Source: Ligustrum vulgare
Lineage: Eukaryota; Streptophyta; Magnoliopsida; Lamiales; Oleaceae
NCBI GenBank assembly: GCA_963555705.1
Contig: OY743169.1
Location: 48,774,624 to 48,838,623, forward strand
Reading direction: 5' to 3'
Length of the DNA stretch: 64,000 nucleotides
The position numbers and the translations under genes were made by a program. This document shows positions 23,530 to 34,814 of this stretch, piece after piece (the first letter of the stretch is position 1; each line of letters begins with the position of its first letter). A model generated the notes under the pieces. It saw nothing but the letters and a program-made list of their open reading frames with translations. It did no database searches and was not told where the DNA came from.

Positions 23530-23955
23530 CTCCTTCACTAGTGGCGAGCCTAGCGAGAGCATCTGCCTAATTGTTTTAGGTTCTTGGTATCTGTTTAATG
23601 TCCACATGGATGAACTTCTCCAATTCTTTCTTAGCCAGCCTGTGATAAGATGTCATTTTCTCCTCTTTCGTGTTATAGGTCCCTTGGATTTGATTTACAA
23701 CCAGTTGGGAATCGTTATGTACAGTCACTCTGGTTATTCCCATATCTCTTGCCTTTTTTAGATCTGCAATGAGAGCTTCATATTCTACGTCGTTGTTGGT
23801 TACTGGGAATTCAAAGTGGAGGGACTGACAATACAATAAATTTTCGGGGTTGACCAAAACAATTCCAGCTCCTGCACAGTTCTCAGTAGATGAACCATCT
23901 ACATAAAAGGACTAGAGCTCATCTCGGATAGGCTGGTCAATTTCCATGTGGAATT
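23530..23955 (-). pseudogene. Second (archaeal-like) RNase H domain of the Tat element
   Basis: Minus-strand motifs are in order: FYVDGSSTENCAGAGIVL (Asp), EYEALIADL (Glu), HNDSQLVVNQ (Asp) and ADALARLAT (Asp). All four acidic positions survive, but a TAG lies just before the first motif and further stops lie near 23575. This extra RNase H after the ordinary one is typical of Tat elements. Confidence 0.78.
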
Positions 23956-24406
23956 CTACTTGAAGTCCGCCAAGGCTTGCCCCTTGATTGCTGTCCTTGA
24001 TTTGTAGGTGATATCGAATTGTCCCAGTTCTACTGCCCAATTCATTAAACTTCCCGAAGTGTCCGACTTCTGTAAGGTCTGACGTAGTGGATAGTTGGTT
24101 AGAACCTCCAGTGAGTGCTCCAGGAAGTAAGGTCTCAGTTTTCTCGAGCTCATAACTAATGCCAGTGCTAATTTTTCCATTGGTCTGCATCTTTCAGTGT
24201 CTGAATGACATAGTAAACTAGGTGCTGGATACCATTCTCCGTTCTGATCAGAACTGAGCTAAATGACCTCTATGACACCACTAAGTATAATTCTAACATT
24301 TCCCTTGGTACTGGTTTGGAGAGTAGGGGCGGTGAGGTGAGCTGTACTTTTAGGTCTTCGAAAGCTTTCTGACATTGCTCTGTCCAATAAAAGTTCTTCC
24401 CCATTC
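23956..24406 (-). pseudogene. RT-connected RNase H and tether region of the Tat element
   Basis: Recognisable minus-strand pieces include FYWTEQCQKAFEDLK, LSKPVPRE, YYVIQTLKDAD and then YFLEHSLEVLTNYPLRQTL … WAVELGQFDITYKSR…KGQALADF, spread over at least two frames. The usual TDQP-type motif has become TNYP. Confidence 0.72.
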
Positions 24407-25336
24407 TCAGCGCTTCAAAAAAGGTCTACACTTATCGGTTGATTTTGAGACGAATCGGTTCAAAGCTGCTATTCTTCCAGTCAAACTTTGAATTTCCCTT
24501 ATGTTGGTTGGGCCTTTCATGTCAATTAGGGCTTTGATTTTTTCCGGGTTGGCCTCGATTCCTCTTTGATGTACCATGTATCCCAAAGACTTTCCAGATC
24601 CTACCCTAAAGGAACACTTTTGTGGATTTAGCTTCATTTTGTATTGTCTAAGAATTGCGAACATTTCAGTTAGGTGTTGGACATGATCTGATGATTTGAT
24701 GCTCTTCACCAACATGTCATCCACGTATAATTTCATTTGCTCTACCAATTTGCTCTACATTCTCTTGAAAAGTCTCTGGTAGGTTGTCCCTGCGTTCTTT
24801 AATCCGAATGACATCATCTTATAACAATATAGCCCCTGTCGATGATGAACGATGTATGTTCTTCATCTGGACCATACATGGGAATCTAGTTGTAGCCTGA
24901 ATACGCATCCATGAAGCTCAACAGATCATGTCCCACCGTGGCATCTACCATCTGATCTATGCGTGTAAGTGGAAAACTGTCTTTTGGACAGCCCTGTTCA
25001 GGTCCGTGAAGTCTATGCATAGCCTCCAGGATTTGTTGTTCTTACGCACAAGAACCGGATTGGCCACCCACTCGGGATATCTGGCCTCCCGTATGCATCC
25101 ATTTCCTAACAACTTCAGAATCTCATTTGCGAGAGCTTCATATCTCTCCCCATTTAATGGACGGTGCTTCTGCCTCTTTGGTATTGCTCCACAATCTATA
25201 TTGAGCTTGTGACAGGCCAAATGTTCGGGTATTCCCTCCATGTTAGCATGAGTCTAGGAAAAAACATCTCTATTCTCTTTGAAAAAATCTACAAGTTCAC
25301 ATCTTACTGATTCTTTGGGGTTCCCAATTTCAACTG
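24407..25336 (-). pseudogene. Tat gypsy reverse transcriptase remnant
   Basis: On the minus strand CHKLNID…KQKHRPLN…GCIREARYPEWVANPVLV…WRLCIDFTDLN (25241-24957) is the RT start. FMDAYSGYN-like sequence follows out of frame, then LYVDDMLVKS (catalytic YVDD kept, near 24725), then LNPQKCSFRVGSGKSLGYMVHQRGIEANPEKI. Stops near 24750 and frame changes between 24750 and 24957 break the enzyme. Confidence 0.82.
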
Positions 25337-26111
25337 CTACTCAGGCATTTCTGGATCCAAACTCACCAACGTCAGGTCCTCCACCGGTCCAGTTCTTGTT
25401 TCATTTTGGTCCAATCGCGGATCTAATGTTTGGATTTCTTCAATCTGGTCTTCTGTCTGGATACCTTTTACCTCATGTACCCGGCAGGGGCAGAAACTCA
25501 AATTACATTCTCGGGCCATCCTCTGGTCTCCCCTCACTACTCCTACCCCGTAAGAAGTGGGAAACTTCATCACATAGTGGTATATTGAGGTGGCTGCCTT
25601 CAGTTCATGTAGAATAGGCCTTCCCAGAATGGCGTTATAGTTGGATGGTATATCTGCTATGACAAAATCCGCTATTACTTGACCGGTGCACGGAGGATTC
25701 CTGAATTCTACCATGAGTGCGATTTGACCTAGCGGTGTGACATAATCCTTGGTGAAACCTTGTAACTTCGTGGAGCTTAGGTTGAGATGTCGTTCTTCCA
25801 CTCCCATTTGGAGGCAGGTCTTCCAGTACAGGATGTTTACCGCACTCCCATTGTCTACCAGGGTACGGTGAATCTTGACCCCCGAGACTGGCATGGTTAT
25901 GATCAAAGCATCCGCGTGGGGTTGGAGGACTCCCTCTGCATCTCTCTCATCAAAACTGAAGAACTCATCCTCCTTTACAAGAACGGGAGCCCTGGCTGAT
26001 AGGATCTGATAACTGTTCCATGCATCCCTGATGTATTGACGCCTTTGCCTTTTAGAACCTTCCCGACTTTGACTCCCGCTTATCAGCATGCGGATCTCAA
26101 CTGGAGGGATA
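25337..26111 (-). pseudogene. Tat gypsy protease region
   Basis: The minus strand contains FDERDAEGVLQPHADALIIT, then LVDNGSAVNILYW (active-site Asp, DNGSA form) and YNAILGRPILHELKA (the flap/dimer region of plant retropepsins). The frame is open for 250 codons from 26089 and seems to continue upstream to about 26111 (PPVEIRML). No gag is recognisable beyond that. Confidence 0.8.
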
Positions 26112-26115
26112 TAAT

Positions 26116-26660
26116 AATGTTCTTTTCTATATCAGATTATTTATCAAAATAATTTTATTTATAATTACATTTAATTTTTTATTCCAAAAAGTCTCATAAC
26201 ACATTTTTAACATTAACGGTTAACAAATTTATTTATATTGTTTTGAAATTATATAGTTATTAATAGTTTTTTGTCCTAACTGTTAAGTTTAAATTTTAAA
26301 AAATAATTAACTATGCCATGATATTAATTGTTATGTTTTAATTCAATATTTATGATTCTTAAATTTCTATACAATAAGTAAATTGTCTCATAATTTAATT
26401 AACTGAAAATTGTGATGATCAATGTTATATTATAATTTCCATCAAAAAATAACTACGTTGTATAAATTTTGAAAACCTATAATGCCATGAATTTGATGCA
26501 TCTTTGTCAATCTTACAATTTTAGTTTTTTTTTTCTTTTTTTATGATTATCGAATTCGTTTTTTATACGTGTTATTTTTCATTGTCAATGGTCAAAATAG
26601 TGAATCTTATCTTTTATATGCATGGTCTATATTATTAACTTTTTCATATATTGTGTTGAT
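26116..26660. other. AT-rich intergenic DNA, no feature recognised
   Basis: The base composition changes abruptly at about 26115 from pol coding sequence to AT-rich DNA. I see no coding sequence. It probably includes the 5' end of the Helitron that follows, but a TC-start terminus could not be placed. Confidence 0.5.
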
Positions 26661-26671
26661 TGGTCAAAGTA

Positions 26672-26789
26672 CATGGACATTGGAGATCCTACATTTAAGT
26701 GTTCATTTTGCAAGACAAATTTTTGGTTCGAGAAGAGAGTGGATAAGCGTTATAAAATATATCGTAATCCGAAGTTCTCACTTTGTTGT
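26672..26789 (+). pseudogene. Helitron 1 N-terminal cysteine-rich region
   Basis: It reads MDIGDPTFKCSFCKTNFWFE … NPKFSLCC. This is the CxxC…CC segment near the N-terminus of plant Helitron helicase-like proteins. It is cut immediately after the CC codons by a 668-bp insertion and resumes at 27458. Confidence 0.8.
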
Positions 26790-27457
26790 GCGGATAAACA
26801 CGGTTTGATTTGAGTAGTTTGTTGTAATATTTTAAACCAAACCATTTAAAACGGTTTGAAAATTTTCCAAACCAAACCAAACTATTTTATTTTCTAAACA
26901 AAATTAAACCAAACTTTTTGTGATTTTGTACAGTTTGAAATCGTGGATTGACAACGAATGAATTAGTATATTCCAAAGTGAGCTCAAAGACACATATTCG
27001 TCTAAAATTTCGAGTTGAAACTAGCTTAATAATGGTATTCAATTTCTAATTGAGGGCTTTGTTTTGAATCAATTCATGTTGATAAACAAATTAATTATAT
27101 AGAAGCAAATATTTAAATTTTCTTAAATAAACTTGTAGTTAGTTCTTGGGAGCAAGTGTTGTTTCCAAATGGTTGTAGATTTGAACAAATTAATCTTTCA
27201 CTTCTTAATTTTGATTTGTTGACAATAAAAATTGTGTTGCATTTTTTTTTTAGATTGAACATTTTTTTTTTCATTTTTTTAAAATTTGGCAAGTTGGCTG
27301 TTTGAAACACGGTTTTGAAAATTGAAACTTAAACCAAACCGTTTAAGGCAGCTTGAAATTTTTCCAAACCGAACCAAACCATTTCACATTTGAAATTGAA
27401 CCAAACTAAACCATTTGTTGCAGTTTAGTTCGGTTTCGCAATTTATTTGTTGACCTT
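26790..27457. mobile_element. 668-bp non-autonomous DNA element with a 10-bp target duplication
   Basis: ACTTTGTTGT occurs on both sides (26780-26789 and 27458-27467), exactly where the Helitron coding sequence is interrupted and resumes. The element is AT-rich and non-coding. Its ends contain inverted blocks of AAACCAAACC/CGGTTTGG-type sequence, but the terminal inverted repeats are weak. An 8-bp core would fit hAT and 9-10 bp a Mutator-like element; I cannot decide between them. Confidence 0.7.
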
Positions 27458-28225
27458 ACTTTGTTGTATTTAAGGGAAAGTGAAGATTCCTCTTATGGAA
27501 GATCATCCTCTTATTTTGAAAGATTTGTTATATGACAGAGACGAGATGATTAAGAATTTCGTTGAGAACATTTGGACATATAATATGATATTTTCGTTCA
27601 CATCTATGGGGGGAATGGATAATAGACTGAATGATGGTAGAGGGCCTCCCATTTTCAAATTACACTATCAAAATTTCCATAAGATTGGGAGTCTATTTCC
27701 TGGTGATGGTTCAGCTCCGCAATTTTCTCGCTTTACATTGTTGACAATGAGAATGAGGTTGAAAGCAGAAAAGGGGTCGTGGGGTACGTATTATGTATTT
27801 ATTGCTTATATATTTATAGTGTTTACAGATAATTTTATTGTGATAGTTTAAAACTTAATTTATGTCTTTTTAATGTCCCTCGGTAGGAGTGAATCATGCA
27901 ATTCAATGTTGCATGATTGTATAGTTTCTTATTTGAAGGATATGCTAGACAAATACAAGAAATTGTTAAGGTAGTTTATGTCGATAAGATAAAAGATGAT
28001 TAAGGAAATCACTTCAAATGTATTACTTATATTTATTGGTCATTGGGCTACTGATGATAGGCGATATGATTTTCTTGTTGTCGATGAAATTGTCGGATTG
28101 ATTGTTGGTGAATTTTGATACACAACCTGGACACAGGGATATCATTATTGTGCCACGTGGTGGATCGTTGCAGCGGATAAGCAAAGCGCATCCTATTTAT
28201 TTACCTTTACAATATCCATTGCTCT
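27458..28225 (+). pseudogene. Helitron 1 N-terminal region, continued
   Basis: It contains GKVKIPL, then FVENIWTYNMIFSFTSMGG, RGPPIFKLHYQNFHKIGSLF and a frameshifted NENEVE. A probable intron follows (GT near 27784, AG near 27887), then LKDMLDKYKKLL, EIVGLIVGEF, HRDIIIVPRGGSLQRISKAH and LQYPLL. All of these are standard segments of the Helitron N-terminal domain (Helitron_like_N family). Stops and frame changes are frequent. Confidence 0.8.
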
Positions 28226-28640
28226 TTCTGAGAAATATTGATCATACATAGGGATTGTGGAATGGAACAAGGTTGATAGTTACAAAAACTTGGCGACCAT
28301 GTTCTAGAAGGTCAAATTCTTTCCGGCAGCAATGCAGGACACAAGTTCTTTATTCCAAGGATGTCGTTGAGCCCTTCTGATTCTAGGATACCTATTAGAT
28401 TTCAAAGAAGACAATTTCCATTGATACCTCCTATGCCATGATTATCAATAAAAGTCAGGGACAATTACTCTTGCATGTGGGACTTCTTGAACAGCTGGTG
28501 TTTATACATGGACAACTTTATGTTGCGCTTTCTAGGGTGACAAATCATTTCAGATTAAAGATGTTGATTTGTGATAAGAATTGAAGACCAACAAAATCAG
28601 CAAACAATGTTGTATACAAAGAAGTGCTTCAAAACTTGTA
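28226..28640 (+). pseudogene. Helitron 1 C-terminal helicase remnant
   Basis: It starts with LRNIDHT and GLWNGTRLIVTK, which belong near the C-terminus of the PIF1-like helicase. INKSQGQ, HGQLYVALSRV and VVYKEVLQNL follow. Its first residues directly follow the N-terminal LQYPLL, so everything between, including the HUH nuclease and Walker A/B, is missing. Confidence 0.82.
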
Positions 28641-28752
28641 GTCATATGAAACCAATAAATGATGATCTTATCTCTTATTTGAAAATTTTATTTATTTTAT
28701 CTAAAGGATTCATCTAATTTAATATTGAATTATCTTTATCCAAACGTTTCTT

Positions 28753-28780
28753 CCCATGCATCGCACGGGTGATTCACTAG
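28753..28780 (+). other. Helitron 1 3' terminus: hairpin plus CTAG
   Basis: CCCATGC and GCACGGG (28753-28759, 28763-28769) form a 7-bp stem with one mismatch and a 3-base loop. CTAG lies 7 bases downstream (28777-28780) and the host base T follows. This matches the rolling-circle termination signal of Helitrons. Confidence 0.82.
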
Positions 28781-29122
28781 TAACTTTTAAATTTGCCTCT
28801 TGTATTTAACTTTCATTCAAAAACATCAATCACAATAATTAAAAAAGAAATAGTCAAAATATTTGAATTTAACCAATAAAACTTTAATTACAAAAATAAG
28901 TAGTGACAATAATAATTTTGAAAATCTAGCGATTATCATGATACGATAACCGAGTAAAATTTGAGATTACTAAATCATACCGAAAATTATACCCTATAAT
29001 TTTTCAAAAATTTATTAAAATTAAGAATATAAAACAATAAATTTATTTACATCTATCCAGATTTTGCATTCACACTAATCCACTTTGCATTCACACTAAT
29101 CCACTACTCTCCCTTTATATAT
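28781..29122. other. AT-rich spacer, no feature recognised
   Basis: This lies between the Helitron 3' end and the solo LTR. It contains a short direct repeat CCACTTTGCATTCACACTAAT (about 29060-29103) and nothing else that I can identify. Confidence 0.5.
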
Positions 29123-31807
29123 TGTAATACCACTTTTCGTTTTACGTGCTTTCATGAATACCACCCAATTTTCATGATGAATAATTTATTTGACAATTAT
29201 TATTGATAATAAGTTGAATTATTTTGCAGTGGAAGGACTTGGGCGCCGTCTCGATCAATGTGCCAATTAAAATGTTTATAAATTGTTTACGCACAATTCT
29301 ATGTCTAATTGTTTATTTTAATTGTTACTTGCCATTTCTATTGTAATTGAGTAGTAAGTTGCCTAAATTGCATTAAATTGAAGTTGGGAAAAGTTTGGTG
29401 ACACCTTGGAATTTTATTTGAAAGTTATGAACCTAAATTACCAATTTATGAGAGTTGAGGGACTGAATTGCAATTTACCAAAAGTTAAACACTTAAACCT
29501 AACCTAAAATCCTCACTCTCATCTCTCGCTATCTCACGCCTCTCTCACCCTCTCGCTCTCACGCTCGGCCCGCTCTCCCTCTCCCTCGGCTCTCACCACC
29601 GTAGCCATCACCGTCGCCGACCACGACCCAACCACCGGCGGTAAGCCTCTTTTTCCCCTTCACTTTCTTCACACACGCACGCCCACACGAAACCGGATAC
29701 ACACACACCCGAGACCGAACGCACACACACACGGTTCACACAATTTCACGCACACACACATACATAATTCGATATACACATGTATATACATATATATTCT
29801 ATGTAAAGAACGTATGTATGCAACTTATATGTATAAATTCAGATTTATGGGTTAAATTTCAGATTTTTACAGTTAATTTCAGATTTTAATTTTTGTTAAA
29901 TTTTCGAAATTAACCATGAATTTAGGATTTAATGATGTATATGAATGTGTATATTATTATGTATGTATAGATGTGTGTAAATATATATATTTTGGATTTT
30001 TTGTGGGCAGAAGGTATATACTCAGATTTTGGCTATGATGAAAATAAAATTCCTCATACTGGGGACTCATGAAACTTTGATAAATTGCTGTGCTATAATA
30101 TTAAATTTGAGGTGTGAATGTATGTATATATGATCATGAATATGTATACGACTATTTAAACAAATAAGTGTGATTTTTGGGATTTTGGGATAATGGTATA
30201 GGAGAGTAAACTTTAACCTTTTAGAAACAAGTTTATTTAAATTGAAGTTATGATCAAAGTCATAAATTTTTAGTTCAAGATCATTTTTGAATAAGTAATG
30301 CCTAGCTTTGATTTGTGAAACTGATAAGTAAGATTTCAAATTTGTCCTTGCACTTAGTGTATTACTTCGAATATGATATTATATGTGGTGTTAAATGTAT
30401 TTGTTATATTATGGGTCACATGAAAGTCTCAACCTCCTTTAAGAGTGTTAAATGTGATTGTTTCACTAAAAGCCATATTTTGTTAATGAATGTGAACAAT
30501 TAGGATATTTGGTACATTGACGTCACGGGCATCCGAGACTTTTCCACTTGCAAATTCAGAAACGGTAAATTACTAAGGATTGCAAGTAAGTAAACTTCCC
30601 CCTATTTTCATCAAAGTTGAATGTAAATGTGAAAGTTATGTGTAAATGATTGTCTTGCAACTTACTTGCCTTGATGAATTTCATTTACGTTATGAAAGTA
30701 TGTGTTATTGAGAAGAATGTTCAAGCATGCACATTATCATGTCCTTTCATCATAAAGCATGCATTGACATCGAAATTGGGAAGTCAAATGTTTTAAATGA
30801 AAGAAATGTATCAAGGTGCAAGTTTGTTCAAAAGTTATGTATCCCAAGTTTTTGAAAGAATGAATGGGTGTACTTCTAGTTCATGAAAGTTGCGAGTGGG
30901 AAATGGGGCGCGGGGGACCGGCGTACCCGAATTAAGTCGCTTTGCGACGGAATGTTCAACCGTTTACGGTGGACTGTTAAACCGCTTTTGCGGTAGGAAA
31001 GTGAATGTTAAACCGCTTTGCGGTGGGAAAGTGAATGTTAAACCGCTTTGCGGTGGAAATGCGCATGTAATCTGGTTCCAAATAAGTCATTGCCCACTGT
31101 ATTCTGATTGACTAGAAGTTACACCAAGTGAGCTCACGATGGAATGAAGTGAAAGTTTTGAAATGTTAAGTGAAAGTTCGAAAAGTTTGAAAGTTCTGGA
31201 AAGTAAAGTAAATGGGGATACATACATGGAATTTTTGAAAAGCATTCATGTCATAAGCATGCATTCATGCATACAGTTTACTTACTGAGCTTTAGCTCAC
31301 CCCAATCCCTCCCCAACATTTCAGGTGATGAAAGTTAGGTGATCCGAGGAGAGCACTCGGCAGCTGACTCAGGCTATACCCGCATCAACTCTTTTAAAAT
31401 AAAGTTAGATTAGAATTTATTTCAATTTCTAATTATTAATCCTTTAATTCATGTATTATTGAGGTTAAAATACCTCTTATTTCATTTGCTAAAGTTTATT
31501 TACTTGGAATTGTATTGTTGAGGAGTTTGGGACTTATTATAATGGTTTGGATGATGTTTGGGATGGAGTGAGTTGTGATGTGTATTTATAAATGGTTTTG
31601 ATGCTCCTCTACAGGTTGGCTATGTCCAATTTATAGAGGAGACTCTGCCGAAATTTCGCTAAAATTTTATAATAGATAAATGAACATTTTTGTCGTGTAA
31701 ACGATATTTAAATTCCGCATTTTAATGTTTAAACGATTTATTTCCGCATTAAAAGAAAAAGGGGAGTTAACACCTAGGTTTAAGATTCTTGTACTTGGGG
31801 TGTTACA
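29123..31807 (+). mobile_element. Solo LTR of a gypsy-type retrotransposon
   Basis: This is 2685 bp starting TGTAATACC and ending GGGGTGTTACA, flanked by the 5-bp duplication TATAT (29118-29122 and 31808-31812). No internal region is attached. The TGTAA…GTGTTACA ends and the internal CTTACTGAGCTTTAGCTCAC motif are typical of plant Tekay/Del-like chromoviruses (from memory, not searched). It arose by intra-element LTR recombination, the usual origin of solo LTRs. It contains CT- and CA-rich low complexity (about 29510-29780). Confidence 0.88.
30940..31070. repeat. Short tandem repeat in the solo LTR
   Basis: About three units of GTTAAACCGCTTTGCGGTGG followed by GAAAGTGAAT. The core AACCGCTTTGCGGT is an inverted repeat (ACCGC/GCGGT) with a 4-5-base loop. 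A 73-codon frame through it (30890-31111) is a by-product of the repeat. Confidence 0.75.
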
Positions 31808-31989
31808 TATATAGTATAGAAGTATATATATAGATAATAAATAATAAATGTGGATTTTATAAGTCTCGCTGTCTTTAAAATAAATTGTTTTTTAAATGTA
31901 CACATTTTTAATCACATAATTTACCTAACAAATTACAAATTCTTTATTTAGAACAAAGTAAGTTGTCAAATATAAGCTTAAGGATTTGC
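31808..31989. other. AT-rich segment between solo LTR and Helitron 2
   Basis: Simple TA-rich DNA begins with the TATAT target duplication. No helicase motif of Helitron 2 continues into it. Confidence 0.5.
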
Positions 31990-33335
31990 ATATTGTGTGT
32001 GTATATATATACATACACTTTATGTCTTGCATTACTTCATGTAATGACCTTAGCTTCCATAACATGATGTCCAAGTTTTATTATGACCAGTATGGTCTCA
32101 TTGCAAAATCCCACAGAATGACCAATATTTCGTAATAACATAACAAGAATGACAACCTTGAGCTTTAACTCATGATTAGGTATACTCGAACATCTTACAC
32201 CATTTAAGAATTTCGAAGTGTATAGATCATCTAGTAAATCAATTGGAATCTAGAAGCTATATCCAAACTTAGATATGTATTTCCCTCCATTTTCATTAAG
32301 AGAGACCATGTACCCATTGAACGTTTCAACAACCTGAGCGTTGGGGCCAAAATTGCTCTTTCTTGCAAATATGAAGGGTCATTGACAATACTCTCCACTA
32401 TTGAGGCAACTAAGTCTTGTCCCTTTTATTAGTACTAGTGAGATGCTCCATTTTAATGGTGTATTTAATAGCATGATATAAAAGTCGATTCAATATTCTA
32501 AAAGCTAAGAAATTGAATAGAAGATCATATAATAAGGAACTTGCATTTTAAATCAAAGTGAAATACGCGTGATATACATTTACATGTTGAAATCAAAGTG
32601 AAGAAAAATAAATAAATAGGGATAATATGGGGAAAAAGAAAGGAAAAACACTGGCTCAAATTCCTAAATGACTTTGTGGTTCAAATTGGTTGAAATTGCT
32701 CAAATTCGCTTAAATGGATTATGAATAGTGATTTCAAACCACCTCTTTTAAGATATAGGAAATCATCACGTATTTCAATCAAAGCATGCCCATCATTTAG
32801 CCCACCAATTGTACCATCTCCAATACTTGAAATCTAGTCTGAAAAGGGCTTTAACTCTCTAGAATGAGGAGTTAATAGTTACAAGCATAATATCTTGCCT
32901 AGTACCCTTTAGAATGATAGGAAATATCTGTTCAATATATCTTTCATAGTCTTGTCTAACGCTTCAAAACAATAATTGTTCATCATGGAGCTTCGTCCCA
33001 AATAATAAGATCAGTTTTGATGATTAGCTCAGCGAGAGGACTACCATGTTTAATGATGCAGGTTGAATCTACGAAGGGAGTAAGAGGAATAGAAAATCTA
33101 GAATGAGTTGTTATACAGCCCCGTAAAAGAAGAGATGCTATACCATTTAATGCAACAATTAGTACAATTTGTCCCTTCGATCATATTGCCAAAGATAGGG
33201 TTTTCTATACAAATATCTTTCATGTACCTCCATACCCATAAAAAAGAATACCCCACCTTCACCATTATCAACAACATACATTATTGTTTTATAGACATTT
33301 CGTTGCTCATTAATTAGATTTCATACAAAGCTATT
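31990..33335 (-). pseudogene. Helitron 2 PIF1-like helicase remnant
   Basis: Reading leftwards on the minus strand: GYGGTGK (Walker A, with frame change, near 33230), RTLSSAI-like, IVASNGIASLLL, TAHSRFSIPLTPF, LIIWDEAPM (Walker B, DE kept), FEALDKTMKDIL, then NDPSYLQERAILAPTL, EFLNGVRCSSIPNHELKLK and GFCNETILVI…HHVMEAKVIT. These are successive segments of plant Helitron helicases. Many stops are present, and the final motifs (TINKSQGQ onward) are absent. Confidence 0.82.
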
Positions 33336-33337
33336 GA

Positions 33338-34029
33338 TGTGAACCCCTTTGGTGTTTGACCAAAAATCCCCACAACAAATAATAATCAAACCAAGAAAGT
33401 TAAAATTGATAATAAATGAATCTTAACACAAACTTAATCTAACACAAAAATACCAAGGTTAAACCCAAGCCAAATTGATAGAAACAAATATATTTCAAGA
33501 TTTTGGATTCATCAACAATACAAGAATAATAAACCCTAAATGTAGTTGAAAAAAATTCCAAAGAGTTACAAGATGAAAAGGAAGGATTCTACATCCAATG
33601 TCTTCATGCCTAATAAGCTTCAAAGTTAGGGTTAGGGTTTGAGAGAGGGTTCTATTTATAGTACAAATAATTAGAGAAAAATAGAAATTCTAATAAAATC
33701 CCAGGTTTTGGAGTTCTCGGGATACCATGCGGTTCAAAAAATTATGGTCAAACATGCATGGCTCCAACTTCTGTCCATTTCAAGAAGTCAAGGGTGCACG
33801 GTCGCGCCCTCTTTCAACCGTGTGGCCGCATAGTTGAATTTCCGACCTCTCTTGAGCTTTTATCTCCAACTTGATTCTTGGCTCGTCCCTCGACGCGTCT
33901 TCCATCTGGGCTTGGTTCCAAACTTAGTGAATGAGTCCCACCATTAACTCTTGAACCTCCTTGGCCTTGAATCTCATCATGGATCCCACCAACATGCTCA
34001 TCGAGGTTTGATTTTCGTGGTTCTCATCA
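33338..34029 (-). repeat. 3' LTR of the chromovirus remnant
   Basis: On the minus strand it starts TGATGAGAACC directly after the purine tract. The left end is placed at TGTGAACCCC (33338) by inspection. The minus strand carries CTATAAATAG (about 33652) with CAAACCCTAACCCTAAC just downstream, a TATA box followed by a telo-box-like leader. The other LTR is not available for comparison. Confidence 0.6.
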
Positions 34030-34064
34030 TCCCCTCCCTCTTAAAAAATGATTCGACCTTGAAT
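34030..34064 (-). other. Polypurine tract with a degraded AGG-loop hairpin
   Basis: On the minus strand ATTCAAGGTCGAAT (34051-34064) precedes CATTTTTTAA and the purine tract GAGGGAGGGGA, and the LTR starts next. The hairpin keeps a 4-bp stem and looks like a CG-to-CA decayed form of ATTCG-AGGn-CGAAT. Confidence 0.6.
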
Positions 34065-34814
34065 ATCCACCTAAATCAAACGGAGACAAATCATAAGCAT
34101 TAAAACTAGCAGAAACATTTGTATTTAATTTCCTTAATGATTTGAAATGGATCATTACCACGTGGTTGCAATATGGACTTCCTTTGATTGGGAAAATGCT
34201 ATTTTCTCAAGTGGATCCAAACCCAACCACCTGGCTCAAAAGTGACCCGTTTTCAACCTTCGTTGGCGTTGGAAGCATATTGTTCATTCTTCTTCTCAAT
34301 TTGAAGTTTGACCTTTTCGTGGAGTGACTGAACCAATTTCGCCTTTTTTCTTCCCATGTAAGTTACCTCTTTCATCAATAAGCAAAGGAATCAAATCTAA
34401 AGGAGTTAATAGATTAAAGCCATAAACAATTTCAAATTGAGAAAATTCGGTAGAAGAATGAACACTTCTATTGTAAGCAAATTCAACAAAAGATAGTGTT
34501 TCTTCCCAACTCTTTAGGTTATTCTTAAGGATAGTGCAAAGGAATTGTGTTAAAGTCTTATTAACCACCTCTGTTTGAGCATCAGTTTGGGGGTGACAAG
34601 TGGTTGAAAATAAAGTTTAGTTCCCAATTTTCCCCAAAAAACCTTCCAAAAGTTGCTAAGAAATTTTACATCTCTATTCGACACAATACTCCTACAGACC
34701 CCATGAAGTCTTACTATTTCCTTAAAAGAATAGGTCAGGCATGTTAGTGGCATCATCAATTTTATGATAAGCAATGAAATGAGCCATTTTACTGAACCTA
34801 TCAATGACCACAAA
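34065..34814 (-). pseudogene. Chromovirus integrase remnant
   Basis: The minus strand contains [22 protein letters not shown] (the catalytic SDRD-type motif reads SNRD), then SWEETLSFVEFAYNRSVHSST and SQFEIVYGFNLLTPLDLIPL. It ends with EPGGWVWIHLRK and LQPRGNDPFQIIKEI of the C-terminal domain. The integrase N-terminal finger is missing and frame changes are present. Confidence 0.82.

Larger units (their letters stand above)
21305..26115 (-). mobile_element. Tat-type Ty3/gypsy retrotransposon remnant (pol side)
   Basis: On the minus strand the order is protease, RT, RNase H, second RNase H, integrase, then a non-coding repeat block, then the antisense ORF. The second, archaeal-like RNase H and the antisense ORF are features of the Tat lineage. 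Gag and the 5' LTR are missing: recognisable coding sequence stops at about 26111 and AT-rich DNA begins. Several stops and frameshifts break every domain. The 3' LTR, if present, lies left of the window. Confidence 0.8.
26661..28780 (+). mobile_element. Internally deleted Helitron 1
   Basis: N-terminal Helitron protein motifs start at 26672 (MDIGDPTFKCSFCKTNFWFE). They are interrupted by an insertion (26790-27457), continue to 28225, and then jump directly to the C-terminal helicase motifs. The element ends with a GC-rich hairpin (28753-28769) and CTAG at 28777-28780, followed by T, the canonical Helitron 3' end. The HUH replication domain and helicase Walker A are deleted, so it is non-autonomous. 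Confidence 0.85.

Noticed and set aside
27480..27851. 123-codon frame as a host gene
   Set aside because: The motifs are those of a Helitron N-terminal domain and the frame ends in a probable intron.
33626..33645. Telomere-like TTAGGGTTAGGGTTT
   Set aside because: Only two and a half units inside an LTR leader downstream of a TATA box; a telo-box, not a telomere relic.
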